Below, one piece after another: positions 44,965 through 53,525 of a stretch of DNA of 64,000 nt. The first letter of the stretch is position 1. Each line of letters begins with the position of its first letter. The position numbers and the translations under genes are program-made. The stretch lies in assembly GCA_001664005.1 (NCBI GenBank), contig CP016093.1, forward strand, positions 3,245,001 through 3,309,000, written 5' to 3'. This DNA comes from Rhizobiales bacterium NRL2 (GTDB lineage Bacteria > Pseudomonadota > Alphaproteobacteria > Minwuiales > Minwuiaceae). Below the pieces are notes generated by a model. The model had not been told where the DNA came from. It saw only the letters and a program-made list of their open reading frames with translations, and ran no database searches.

Positions 44965-46119
44965 ATGACCCGACAGATCGATCTCGACGCCCTCCTCGGC
45001 GAGCTGGGCCCCGCCTTCGCCGCCCGGTCGGCGGACCATGAGGCAGAAGATCGCTTCGTGGCCGAGAACTACGACGCGCTGCGCGACCGCCGCGTCTTCT
45101 CGGCTCTCGTACCATCGGAAATCGGTGGCGGCGGGGCGAGTCACGAAGCCATGTGCGGCTTCTTGCGCGCCCTCGCCCGGCACTGCCCTTCGACGGCGCT
45201 GGCCCTGTCGATGCACCAGCATCTGGTCGCGGCCGCGGTCGCCAACGACCGGGCCGGGCGACCCGGCCGCGCGCTGCTGGAAAAGGTCGCCGCCAACGAG
45301 GCGATATTGATCAGCACGGGCGCGAACGACTGGCTCGATTCCAATGGCGAGGCGGTTCGCGTCGACGGCGGCTACCGCGTCAGCGCGGTGAAGCCTTTCG
45401 CCAGCGGCTCGCCGAAGGGCGACGTGCTGGTGACCTCGGTCGCCCACCCGGCCGGGCGGGACGGACCCGAGGTGCTGCATTTCCCCGTGCCGCTTCATGC
45501 AGAAGGCGTGACCTCGCTGGACGACTGGCTGGTCCACGGGATGCGGGCCACCGGATCCCAGACGATCAGGCTGGAGAACGTTTTCGTGCCCGATGAAGCC
45601 GTCGCCATGCGCCGCCCACAGGGGCCGTTCCATCCGGCCTTCGCCGTCATACTGACCGTGGCGCTCCCGCTGATCATGTCGGTCTATACCGGCATCGCAG
45701 AGGCGGCGAGCGTGATTGCCACGAAGCGGATCGAAAGCCAGAGCTGCGATGCCATCGCCGCGATCCAGGTCGGGGAGTTGGAGAACCTTGTGACCACCGC
45801 CGACATTGCGGTCCGCGATGGCATCCGCCTCGCCAACGGACTTGATTTCGAGCCGACGGCGGAGATCGCCAGCCAGGCGCTGGCGCGAAAGACCATCGCA
45901 GCCAATGCGGCCATCGCCGGCGTCGAGAAGGCGATGGAGATAGCGGGTGGCGCGGGATTCTTCCGCAAGACGGGGCTGGAGCGGCTACTCCGGGATGTAA
46001 GGGGCGCACGCTACCACCCCTTGCCAGAGAAAAAGCAGGTTCTGTTCACCGGCCGCCATGCGATCGGCCTGCCCCCGGTCGCCTCGATGACAACGGGAAT
46101 GCCCCGGGCCGCGGCCTGA
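44965..46119 (+). CDS. Acyl-CoA dehydrogenase family flavoprotein
   Basis: A 384-residue acyl-CoA-dehydrogenase-fold protein. An N-terminal helical domain carries S-T-A-L-A-L-S-M-H-Q-H, a middle beta domain has G-S-P-K-G-D-V-L-V-T-S, and a C-terminal helical domain has E-K-A-M-E-I-A-G-G-A-G-F-F-R-K. No clear catalytic glutamate is seen at the usual place, so it could be a DszC/HpaB-like flavin monooxygenase relative instead. The ATG follows GGAG. The neighbours are regulators and an aromatic-degradation block. Confidence 0.8.
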   Translation: MTRQIDLDALLGELGPAFAARSADHEAEDRFVAENYDALRDRRVFSALVPSEIGGGGASHEAMCGFLRALARHCPSTALALSMHQHLVAAAVANDRAGRPGRALLEKVAANEAILISTGANDWLDSNGEAVRVDGGYRVSAVKPFASGSPKGDVLVTSVAHPAGRDGPEVLHFPVPLHAEGVTSLDDWLVHGMRATGSQTIRLENVFVPDEAVAMRRPQGPFHPAFAVILTVALPLIMSVYTGIAEAASVIATKRIESQSCDAIAAIQVGELENLVTTADIAVRDGIRLANGLDFEPTAEIASQALARKTIAANAAIAGVEKAMEIAGGAGFFRKTGLERLLRDVRGARYHPLPEKKQVLFTGRHAIGLPPVASMTTGMPRAAA

Positions 46120-46125
46120 GACCGC

Positions 46126-46719
46126 TCAGCCGGCGCGCCGGCCCTTGAGCCAGGTGTCGGCGGCCATGTCGGCGTATTCCTCGGGGCCGACCGGGCCCGC
46201 CGGATCGTACCAGATGTAGGTGTAGTTGATCATGCCGACCAGCATCATGGTGCGCGCCGAAAGGGTCCGGCGGTCCCGGCCTGCAGCCGGATCGCAGGCG
46301 GCGATCAGGTCGCGCACGACGGCGAGGATGTCGCGCTGCTTCGCCTCGATGGCCGCGCGGTCGGCCTCGGCCAGGTTCTGGAGATCGTGCAGCAGGGTGA
46401 CCTGAAGATCCTTCGAGGCGGCATTGATCCTGACGAAGGTCCGGACCGTCTCGCGGAAGCGCGCCTCCGGTTCACCCTCCCCCGCCGCCGCCCGGCGCAC
46501 CGCAGCCAGCATCATGTCCAGATGCTCGTGCAGCATCTCCGAGAGCAGCGCCTCCTTGGAGGCGAAGTAGTGGTACAGCAGGCCGCGCGAGATGCCGTTC
46601 GCCTTCGCCAGATCGGCGATCGAGGTATTGGCGTAGCCCTGCCCGGCGAAGACCGTCGCCGCCCGCCTCAGGATACCCTGGCGGATTTCGTCGTAGTTTT
46701 CGGCCTGCGTGCGCGCCAT
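46126..46719 (-). CDS. TetR-family transcriptional regulator
   Basis: A 197-residue TetR repressor with an N-terminal HTH (A-A-T-V-F-A-G-Q-G-Y-A-N-T-S-I-A-D-L-A then I-S-R-G-L-L-Y-H-Y-F-A-S-K-E) and a helical ligand-binding domain. It precedes the PaaK-like ligase gene on the same strand, 22 bp from its stop. It is a good candidate to control the divergent ligase and oxygenase operons through repeats at 48131-48178. Confidence 0.88.
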   Translation of the reverse strand: MARTQAENYDEIRQGILRRAATVFAGQGYANTSIADLAKANGISRGLLYHYFASKEALLSEMLHEHLDMMLAAVRRAAAGEGEPEARFRETVRTFVRINAASKDLQVTLLHDLQNLAEADRAAIEAKQRDILAVVRDLIAACDPAAGRDRRTLSARTMMLVGMINYTYIWYDPAGPVGPEEYADMAADTWLKGRRAG

Positions 46720-46741
46720 TCGTCCGCCCTGTCTCCGCGGG

Positions 46742-48073
46742 TCAGCTCCGAACCAGAACCCGCTGCGCCTTGGCTTCGTAGCGCGGCAGGGCTCCCGCCG
46801 GATGACACTCCACCGGCACCTTCAGGCCCAACCGGCTGGTCAGGCTGCGGCCGACCGCATCGGCGAGGTCATCGGGGTTGCCGTTGTAGCCGTTCTCCTG
46901 CTCGATCGCGACCGTCAGGCTGTTCGGCGAACTCCCCGGCTGGTCGACATAGATCTGCCAGGCTTCCTTGACCGTTCCCGGCGTGGCGGCCACCACATCC
47001 TCGATCTGCGACGGATAGACGATGACGCCACGAACCTTCAGCATGTCATCCGATCTGCCGATGATGCGCCCGATCGCGCCCATGCCCTTGCGGCCGCACG
47101 GACAGTCGCCTGAATGCTCGGCCACGCGCACCAGATCACGGGTGCGCCACCGCACCACCGGCGACGCCTCCTTGTCGAGCGTGGTCACGACAAGTTCTCC
47201 CACTTCGCCCGGACCGACCGGGGTCAGTGTCTCGGGGTCGAGGATCTCCACCAGCACACTGTCTTCGTTCATCAGGTGCATCTCGTCGCGCTCATGGCTC
47301 CACGGACAGGTGCTGGCAACAATTGGGCCGCCGGCTTCGGTCGTGCCGTAGGTGTTGAACGAGCGGAATCCCTCCGGCATCTCGGCTTCCAGTTCGTCCC
47401 GGAACGCACGGGAGACCGACTGACCGCCGATCACCGCATGCTGCAGTTTCCAGTGGCGTTTCGGATCGATGCCTTTCTCCTTGGCTGCGCGTATCAGACT
47501 GGAAAGAAAGACGGGGGAGACCGTCGCCAGCGTCCACGCCATGTCCTTCAGCCATTCGACAACGAGATCGCTGCGGCCGGGACCGAGGGGGAAGTTCGTC
47601 ACCCCCAGTTCCGCCATGCCGATGTCATAGGCCAGGCCGCCGGCCCAGAGTCCGAACCCGAAGCCGTTATAGCCCCGGTCGCCCGGCCGCACGCCGTGAC
47701 TGTAGAGCTGGCGGGCGACCTGCCGGGCCAGCAGATCGATGTCGCTGGCGGTGAACCCGAACAGGACCGGCAGGCCGGTGGTGCCCGACGTGGCGCAGAA
47801 GCGCTGCACGGCGGCCGTCTCGACCCCCAGCATGGGCAACGGATAGCGTTCCCGAAGCTGCGACTTCTCCAGGAAAGGGAGCGCCGCCAGCGCCTGGCGG
47901 TCGGCAAGATCCCCGGGCTTCAGACCGGCCTGACGGAAATGCTCGACCCATTCCGGCGACCGGGCGAGGCGTTCGCCCAGCGCCGCCAGTTTGCCGTTCT
48001 GGAGTTTCAGAAGATCATCACGCTCCAGGGCTTCGATTTCGGGTTCGAGCATGGTTTCGTTCGGCTTGCGCAT
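46742..48073 (-). CDS. Phenylacetate-CoA ligase (PaaK)-like acyl-CoA synthetase
   Basis: A 443-residue ANL-superfamily ligase of the PaaK type. The ATP loop is T-S-G-T-T-G-L-P-V, the adenylate motif is N-T-Y-G-T-T-E-A-G-G-P near residue 245, and the C-terminal domain holds R-T-R-D-L-V-R and S-D-D-M-L-K-V-R-G. It activates an aryl acid as its CoA thioester. Genes paaABCDE are absent, so the substrate is probably another aromatic or heteroaromatic acid. The ATG follows GGGGAGG. It is divergent from the Rieske oxygenase genes. Confidence 0.87.
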   Translation of the reverse strand: MRKPNETMLEPEIEALERDDLLKLQNGKLAALGERLARSPEWVEHFRQAGLKPGDLADRQALAALPFLEKSQLRERYPLPMLGVETAAVQRFCATSGTTGLPVLFGFTASDIDLLARQVARQLYSHGVRPGDRGYNGFGFGLWAGGLAYDIGMAELGVTNFPLGPGRSDLVVEWLKDMAWTLATVSPVFLSSLIRAAKEKGIDPKRHWKLQHAVIGGQSVSRAFRDELEAEMPEGFRSFNTYGTTEAGGPIVASTCPWSHERDEMHLMNEDSVLVEILDPETLTPVGPGEVGELVVTTLDKEASPVVRWRTRDLVRVAEHSGDCPCGRKGMGAIGRIIGRSDDMLKVRGVIVYPSQIEDVVAATPGTVKEAWQIYVDQPGSSPNSLTVAIEQENGYNGNPDDLADAVGRSLTSRLGLKVPVECHPAGALPRYEAKAQRVLVRS

Positions 48074-48130
48074 CGCGTTTCGTCCTCCCCGTCAGGATAC
48101 CGTTCGCCGCTTCCCCCGTCGGCGCACTCG

Positions 48131-48178
48131 CGACCGTTGCGTCCTGAGCAGCGTTGTATTATAAACCGGACGACCGTT
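48131..48178. promoter_or_regulatory. Candidate operator region: two CGACCGTT repeats around a TATTATAA promoter element
   Basis: CGACCGTT occurs at 48131-48138 and again at 48171-48178, flanking TATTATAA, a rare A+T-rich patch likely to be a -10 element. The second copy lies within CGGACGACCG (48167-48176), a near-palindrome of the kind bound by TetR repressors. The likely binder is the TetR protein encoded at 46126. Confidence 0.4.
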
Positions 48179-48204
48179 CAATGAATAACCGCGGGACGCC
48201 AGCC

Positions 48205-49464
48205 ATGAATCTTTCGGTACAGCCGACCGATCTTTCCGACCGTATCCGGGACGAGCACATCCACGGCTCCCTCTACACCGACCCGGCGGTGTTCCAGGAA
48301 GAACTGGAGAAGATCTGGTACCGGACATGGGTCTATGTCGGGCACGAGAGCGAAGTGCCGGAGGCCAACGATTTCGTGCTGAAATCGATCGGCCCGCAGC
48401 CCGTGATCATGACCCGCGGCGCGGACGGCGAGGTCCACCTGCTGCAGAACCGCTGCCCGCACCGCGGCAACCAGGTCTGCACGCGGGCGAAGGGCAACGC
48501 GCGGCGCTTCACCTGCCCCTTCCACAACTGGACTTTCGAGAATGACGGCCGGCTCGCCGCCTATGCCTTCCCCGAGGGTTATGCGGGCCGCGACATGTCG
48601 GAACTGGGGCTTGGCCGCGTGCCGCGGGTCGCCAGCTATCGCGGCTTCGTCTTCGGTTCCTTCGCCGGGACCGGCCCCAGCCTGGCGGACCATCTGGGCG
48701 GCGCCGCTGAAACCATCGACCGGCTCTGCGAACACTCGCCCGAGGGCGAAGTGGAACTGACCGCAGGATTCCTGCAGCACCGGGTGAAGGCGAACTGGAA
48801 GTTCGTGCTGGAGAACGAGACCGACGGCTATCACCCGGCCTTCGTCCACGCGTCGATCTTCAAGGTGGCGGAAAGCGGGCTGGGCGGCCTCTACGGCGAC
48901 CGCTCGACGGCCCTGACCCGCGATTTCGGCAACGGCCATACCGAGATCGACCTTCGGCCCGAGTTCCGCCGCCTGGACAGGCCCATGGGCTGGTTCGGCA
49001 CGACAGCGGAGAAACTGCCGGACTACACGGCGGCGATGACGGCGGCCCACGGGGCGGACAAGGCGCGCGAAGTCATGATCGACGGCACGCCGCACGTCAT
49101 GATCTTTCCCAACCTGTTCATCGCCGAGATCCAGATCTTCGTCATCCAGCCGCGGGCCGTCGACGACACGGTCCAGCACGTCACGGCCTTGCAGTTGAAG
49201 GGCGGACGGGAGATGAACCGCCGCCTGCGGCAGCAGACCATGGGCTCGGTCGGCCCGGCCGGTTTCCTGCTGGCCGACGATTCGGAGATGTACGAACGCA
49301 CTCACCGCGGCGTGCAGAGCCTGCAGCCCGAATGGCTGTTCCTCGGCCGCGGCGACCACCGCGAGCGCCGCGACGCCGACGGCTACATGGTGGCGCACGC
49401 CACCGACGAGGTGCCCTCCCGCGGCATCTGGCAGCACTACCGCCGTCTGATGGAGGCGGCGTGA
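48205..49464 (+). CDS. Rieske non-heme iron aromatic ring-hydroxylating oxygenase, alpha subunit
   Basis: A 419-residue oxygenase. The Rieske cluster is C84-x-H86-R-G with C104-x2-H107. The mononuclear iron site is in E-N-E-T-D-G-Y-H-P-A-F-V-H, with the bridging aspartate and two histidines. It hydroxylates an aromatic ring in concert with the beta subunit encoded next. A ferredoxin or reductase gene is not in this operon. An upstream in-frame ATG at 48181 would add 8 residues. The substrate is unknown. Confidence 0.9.
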   Translation: MNLSVQPTDLSDRIRDEHIHGSLYTDPAVFQEELEKIWYRTWVYVGHESEVPEANDFVLKSIGPQPVIMTRGADGEVHLLQNRCPHRGNQVCTRAKGNARRFTCPFHNWTFENDGRLAAYAFPEGYAGRDMSELGLGRVPRVASYRGFVFGSFAGTGPSLADHLGGAAETIDRLCEHSPEGEVELTAGFLQHRVKANWKFVLENETDGYHPAFVHASIFKVAESGLGGLYGDRSTALTRDFGNGHTEIDLRPEFRRLDRPMGWFGTTAEKLPDYTAAMTAAHGADKAREVMIDGTPHVMIFPNLFIAEIQIFVIQPRAVDDTVQHVTALQLKGGREMNRRLRQQTMGSVGPAGFLLADDSEMYERTHRGVQSLQPEWLFLGRGDHRERRDADGYMVAHATDEVPSRGIWQHYRRLMEAA

Positions 49465-49955
49465 TGCTGGCGCCCGCGACCGACGAGACCCTGCTCCGCC
49501 GGGTGGAGCAGTTCATCTATCTGGAAGCCCGTCTGCAGGACGAGCACGAATACGCGGCATGGGAGGCGCTCTGGACCGACGACGCCATCTACTGGGTGCC
49601 GGCCAACGGGGCCGACATCGATCCCGAACAGCAGATGTCGATCATCTATGACAACCGCAGCCGCATCGGGGTGCGCGTCCGTCAGTTGATGACCGGCAAG
49701 CGCCACACCCAGGAACCGAAATCCTCGATCCGCCACTTCGTCACGAACATCGAGATCATCGGGCGCAGCGGCGGCGACATCGCGGTCGGCTGCAACGTCA
49801 TGGTCTACGAGTCGAACCTGCGCGGCGAAACGATCTGGGCGGCGCGCACGGACTACACGCTGCGCGAGGCGGACGGCGCGCTGAAGATGGCGCGCAAGAA
49901 GGTGGCGCTCGTGAACAACGACAAGCCGCTCTACACCCTCTCCTTCCTGATCTGA
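49464..49955 (+). CDS. Aromatic ring-hydroxylating oxygenase, beta (small) subunit
   Basis: A 163-residue SnoaL/NTF2-fold small subunit. It is recognised by V-E-Q-F-I-Y-L-E-A-R-L-Q-D-E-H-E-Y-A-A-W near the N-terminus and R-H-F-V-T-N-I-E centrally. The ATG overlaps the alpha-subunit stop by one base, ensuring equal synthesis. Confidence 0.9.
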   Translation: MLAPATDETLLRRVEQFIYLEARLQDEHEYAAWEALWTDDAIYWVPANGADIDPEQQMSIIYDNRSRIGVRVRQLMTGKRHTQEPKSSIRHFVTNIEIIGRSGGDIAVGCNVMVYESNLRGETIWAARTDYTLREADGALKMARKKVALVNNDKPLYTLSFLI

Positions 49956-49969
49956 GCCCGGAGGTCCCA

Positions 49970-50782
49970 ATGAACGCCGACAGCGCAACCATCGCCGAGG
50001 GGAATGTCCTGCTGACCATTGAGGACCGCGTCGCCCATATCCGGCTGAACCGGCCCGACGCAGCCAACGGCATGTCGGTGGAACTGCTCCGCGACTTCTA
50101 CGATGCGGTCATGGCCGTGCACGAGGCCGACGACGTGCGCGCCGTCCTGATCACCGGCGCGGGCAGGAACTTCTGCGCCGGCGGCGATATCCGCGCCTTT
50201 CATTCGAAGGGCAAGGACCTGCCGGCCTATATCCGCAAGGCCACCGCTTATCTGCAGGACGCCATGCAATCCCTGATGCGTCTCGACGCGCCGGTGATCG
50301 CCGCCGTGCAGGGCTACGCCACCGGCGGGGGCGGCTTCGGCATGGTCTGCGCCGTCGACCTGGTGGTGGCCGCCGAGAACGCGAAGTTCCTGGCCGGCGC
50401 GACCAAGGTCGGCATGGCCCCGGACGCCGGCACCACGGCGACGCTGCCGGCCATCGTCGGCCAGCGCCGGGCGACCGAGATCCTGCTGCTGAACCCGACC
50501 ATGACCGCGGCGGAGGCGCACGATCTGGGCATCGTCAACCGGGTGGTGCCCGAGGCCGAACTCTTCGACGCCGCCATGGCGATGGCGAAGGAACTGGCCG
50601 CAGGCCCGCCGCTCGCCCAGGCGGCGGTGAAGCGGGAAATCCGCAATCACGCCAAGCTGCCCGTCGAGGCCGTCTTCACCGAGGAGGCCCGGACCGTGGC
50701 CGAGCTCTCCGGCACCGACGACGCGCTGGAGGGCCTTGCCTCCATGATCGAACGCCGCCCCGCGAAGTTCACGGGGCGGTAG
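49970..50782 (+). CDS. Enoyl-CoA hydratase/isomerase (crotonase) family protein
   Basis: A 270-residue crotonase with the oxyanion-hole segments G-R-N-F-C-A-G-G-D-I and Y-A-T-G-G-G-G-F-G. The first catalytic glutamate position of true hydratases is not evident (V-G-M-A-P-D-A-G-T-T-A), so it may be an isomerase or ring-modifying crotonase. The ATG follows GGAGG. Together with the CoA ligase and Rieske oxygenase it suggests a CoA-dependent aromatic pathway. Confidence 0.88.
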   Translation: MNADSATIAEGNVLLTIEDRVAHIRLNRPDAANGMSVELLRDFYDAVMAVHEADDVRAVLITGAGRNFCAGGDIRAFHSKGKDLPAYIRKATAYLQDAMQSLMRLDAPVIAAVQGYATGGGGFGMVCAVDLVVAAENAKFLAGATKVGMAPDAGTTATLPAIVGQRRATEILLLNPTMTAAEAHDLGIVNRVVPEAELFDAAMAMAKELAAGPPLAQAAVKREIRNHAKLPVEAVFTEEARTVAELSGTDDALEGLASMIERRPAKFTGR

Positions 50783-50788
50783 TTCCAT

Positions 50789-50891
50789 TGTCATCCCCGC
50801 CGCCGCAGGCGCGCGGGGATCCGCAAACGGCCTGGCTCTCCGCAAATCCCGCCGCGATCCCCGGCCGCGCTTCGCGCGAACGGGGATGACA
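50789..50891. repeat. Composite palindromic intergenic repeat
   Basis: TGTCATCCCCG at 50789-50799 pairs with CGGGGATGACA at 50881-50891. Nested inside are ATCCCCGC/GCGGGGAT (50793-50820) and a second GATCCCC/GGGGAT arm. It fills most of the gap between the crotonase and cyclase genes and looks like a dispersed bacterial intergenic palindrome, different in sequence from the repeats at 9052 and 15411. Confidence 0.6.
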
Positions 50892-50944
50892 TCGAAAGGG
50901 CCGCCCCCTAGCCTCCCTCTGGGGAGACCGAGGGGAGGCGCGAG

Positions 50945-51886
50945 ATGACCTGGAACCTGCCGGACTATGACGACCTGCCGGTGATCGAGAAGATCGGCCT
51001 GCGCCACGCCTGGGGCGTCTTCGGCGAGAATGACGAGCTGGGCTGCATCAACCTGCTGAGGCCCGAATGCCGGCTGGCGGCGGCGAAGGAGATCCGCCAG
51101 GGCAAAGTGGTGAACCTGTCATTGCCGCTGAACGAGCCCGATCCGCCGCTTTTCGGCCGCCAGCCACTACATCACGAGATCTTCAACCTGGACCGCAACA
51201 CGCTGGACGACCGGCTGGACTCGCTCTATCCGCAGGCTTCGAGCCAGTGGGACAGCCTGCGCCATGTCCGCGCCCGGGAATTCGGCTACTGGGGCGGTGT
51301 GATGGAGGACTTCAAGCCCGGACCGGGCCGGCTCGGGATCGAGCACTGGGTCGAACACGGCATGGTCGGCCGCGGCGTCCTGCTGGATATCGCCGGCTGG
51401 TTCGCTGACCGCGACGAGCACTACCACGCGCTGAAGCCCCGCGCCGTGACCGCCGCCGAGCTGGAAGCCGTCGCTGCGCATCAGGGCGTCAAGATCGAGC
51501 CCGGCGACATGCTCTGCCTGCATTTCGGCTGGGTCGAGGCCTACCGGGCACTCGACCGTTCGGCCCGGGAGAACTACGTCGACAACATCACTCACGCCGG
51601 CCTGAACGCCTCCGAAGAGGAAGCACGGCGGTTGTGGAACTGGCACCCGGCAGTGCTGGCCTGCGACAATCCGGCGGTGGAAGTCATACCGGGCGACCCG
51701 GCGATCGGCTCGCTGCACCGCCGCGTCCTGCCGCTGATGGGCTTCTGCCTCGGGGAGATGCTGGACTTCAGCGCGCTCACCCGGGAATGCCGCACGGCCG
51801 GCAAGTGGACCTTCATGATGACCGCCGTTCCGCTCAACCTGCCTGGCGGTATCGGCTCGCCCGCCAACGCCATCGCCATCATCTGA
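50945..51886 (+). CDS. Cyclase-family (kynurenine formamidase-like) metal hydrolase
   Basis: A 313-residue protein of the cyclase family that includes kynurenine formamidase and isatin hydrolase. L-S-L-P-L-N and S-S-Q-W-D-S-L-R-H-V occupy the places of the usual S-x-x-x-H-x-G-T-H-x-D-x-x-x-H motif, so the metal site is altered toward the larger-cyclase subgroup. The ATG follows GGGGAGG. In this operon it may open a ring or hydrolyse an amide produced by the oxygenase; this is inference. Confidence 0.8.
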   Translation: MTWNLPDYDDLPVIEKIGLRHAWGVFGENDELGCINLLRPECRLAAAKEIRQGKVVNLSLPLNEPDPPLFGRQPLHHEIFNLDRNTLDDRLDSLYPQASSQWDSLRHVRAREFGYWGGVMEDFKPGPGRLGIEHWVEHGMVGRGVLLDIAGWFADRDEHYHALKPRAVTAAELEAVAAHQGVKIEPGDMLCLHFGWVEAYRALDRSARENYVDNITHAGLNASEEEARRLWNWHPAVLACDNPAVEVIPGDPAIGSLHRRVLPLMGFCLGEMLDFSALTRECRTAGKWTFMMTAVPLNLPGGIGSPANAIAII

Positions 51887-51897
51887 GGAGAGGCGCC

Positions 51898-52935
51898 ATG
51901 TTCGACCGGCTCATCCCGACCATGCTGGTCGGCAGCTATCCCCAGCCGGCATGGCTGGTCGACCGCGACGCCCTGCTGGGCAGCGCCCCGCCACGGGTGC
52001 GGATGGCGCAGGTCTGGCAGCCTTCGGCGGACGTTCTCGAGGAAGCGCAGGACGACGCCACGCTGATCGCCCTGCGCGACCAGGAGCGCGCCGGAATCGA
52101 CGTCCTCGGCGACGGCGAAGTCCGGCGCGAGAGCTATTTCAACCACTTCGCCAATGCGCTCGACGGCATCGACATCGACAACCCGGGCACCGTTCCGGGC
52201 CGCACCGGCAAGCCGACGCAGGTGCCCCGGGTCGTCGGGCCCATCCGCCGCACGCGGCCCGTGCAGGCGCGCGAGGTCGCCTTCCTGCGCGGCCAGACGG
52301 ACAAACCGATCAAGATCACCCTGCCCGGCGCCTTCACGATGGCGAAGATGGCCAGGGACGAACATTACAGCGACCAGGAAGAGCTGATCGCCGCCTACGC
52401 CGACGTGCTGAACGCAGAGATCCGCGATCTCAAGGCGGCCGGCGCGGACGTCATCCAGCTCGACGAGCCGCACATGCAGGCCCACCCGGAGGAAGCGCGC
52501 CGCTTCGGCGTCGCGGCCATCGACCGGGCGCTGGACGGGATCGAGGGACCGACGGTGGTCCATGTCTGCTTCGGCTATGCCTATGTCGTGAAGGACAAGC
52601 CGTCGGGCTACTCCTTCCTCGCCGAACTCGATGCCTGTTCGGCCGGCGCCATCTCCATCGAGGCCGCGCAACCGAAGCTGGACCCGGCCATCGTCGAACG
52701 CCTGCCGTCCAAGCGCATCGTCTACGGCGTGCTCGATCTGGGGGACGAGGCCATCGAGACGCCCGAGACGGTCGCGGAAAGGCTGCGTGGCGCGCTCGCG
52801 CACCTACCGGCGGAACGGCTGATCGCGGCGCCGGACTGCGGCATGAAATACCTCGCCCGAGACGTCGCCTTCGGCAAGCTCAAGGCGCTGGCCGAGGGCG
52901 CGGCGATCGTCCGACGGGAGGTCGCAGGCGTGTGA
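51898..52935 (+). CDS. Cobalamin-independent methionine synthase (MetE)-like methyltransferase
   Basis: A 345-residue protein matching the C-terminal catalytic half of MetE. It has V-G-S-Y-P-Q-P near the start, D-V-L-G-D-G-E, Q-L-D-E-P, H-V-C-F-G-Y and P-D-C-G-M-K-Y. The zinc-binding His, Glu and Cys residues of MetE appear to be at least partly kept. Such core-MetE proteins lack the N-terminal folate-repeat domain and use other methyl donors. Inside an aromatic operon it might move a methyl group from a methoxylated substrate; that is speculative. Confidence 0.8.
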   Translation: MFDRLIPTMLVGSYPQPAWLVDRDALLGSAPPRVRMAQVWQPSADVLEEAQDDATLIALRDQERAGIDVLGDGEVRRESYFNHFANALDGIDIDNPGTVPGRTGKPTQVPRVVGPIRRTRPVQAREVAFLRGQTDKPIKITLPGAFTMAKMARDEHYSDQEELIAAYADVLNAEIRDLKAAGADVIQLDEPHMQAHPEEARRFGVAAIDRALDGIEGPTVVHVCFGYAYVVKDKPSGYSFLAELDACSAGAISIEAAQPKLDPAIVERLPSKRIVYGVLDLGDEAIETPETVAERLRGALAHLPAERLIAAPDCGMKYLARDVAFGKLKALAEGAAIVRREVAGV

Positions 52936-52939
52936 CCGC

Positions 52940-53014
52940 TCAGAACATTCCCACAACCACCATGACCGCGAGAAGGGCCGCCAGACCTGCGGTGATGTAG
53001 ATGAAGTTCTGCAT
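52940..53014 (-). CDS. 24-residue single-pass membrane microprotein
   Basis: A very short frame with a convincing ribosome site (GGAGG, 7 bases before ATG) encodes M-Q-N-F-I-Y-I-T-A-G-L, then A-A-L-L-A-V-M-V-V-V-G-M-F. It is essentially one transmembrane helix. The stop lies 4 bp from the convergent MetE-like stop. No family was recognised; it could be a small regulator of a membrane complex. The remaining 53015-53170 shows no other gene. Confidence 0.45.
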   Translation of the reverse strand: MQNFIYITAGLAALLAVMVVVGMF

Positions 53015-53170
53015 CTCTCGGCCTCCACTCATTGTTCCCGCCTTCATTGGCCGACAAGGAAGGCGCGCTACGCTGATCGATTCATGGGAAGAGGTTGGCC
53101 GCCGGGCGGCGCGCTTCAAGACGCCACCGCCCACGCAAGCGATGCGTCGCATCCGCCGGACGGGCACGGT

Positions 53171-53512
53171 CTATTCGCCGGCGGGGCTGTAGCCGGTCGG
53201 CGTTTCGTCGGCCAGGGCCATGGAGCGGACGAAGTCCTCCATGTCCATCAGCGGGATGGCCTTGCTGTATTTCGCCAGCCCGAAGGAGTCGGTCAGGTGG
53301 AGGTTCGCGGCCAGGGCCGCGTCGTCCGGCATCTCGTAGATGTAGACCATGTCGTACTCGCCATAGCTGCCGAACTGGGCGATCGGCCTGCCGCCGAAAT
53401 CGGCGATCGCCTTGCGGTGGATCGCGGCGCGGTCGCGCATGTCGGGGTTCTTCACCATGGCGCGTTTCTGGTCGTTCTCGTACTTGACCATGTAGAGGAC
53501 GAGCTGGCCCAT
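53171..53512 (-). CDS. GYD-domain protein
   Basis: A 113-residue protein of the GYD family (ferredoxin-like dimeric alpha-beta barrel). G-S-Y-G-E-Y-D-M-V-Y-I-Y-E-M-P-D-D occupies the place of the G-x-Y-D motif. The ATG follows GGGAGG. Function unknown; such proteins often sit in catabolic operons. It follows the luciferase-like gene by 13 bp. Confidence 0.8.
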   Translation of the reverse strand: MGQLVLYMVKYENDQKRAMVKNPDMRDRAAIHRKAIADFGGRPIAQFGSYGEYDMVYIYEMPDDAALAANLHLTDSFGLAKYSKAIPLMDMEDFVRSMALADETPTGYSPAGE

Positions 53513-53525
53513 GACCCGCGCCTCC

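Noticed and set aside
46742..48073. PaaK-like ligase as part of a phenylacetate (paa) operon
   Set aside because: None of paaABCDE, paaF, paaG, paaJ or paaZ is nearby; the partners are a Rieske oxygenase and a cyclase-family hydrolase.
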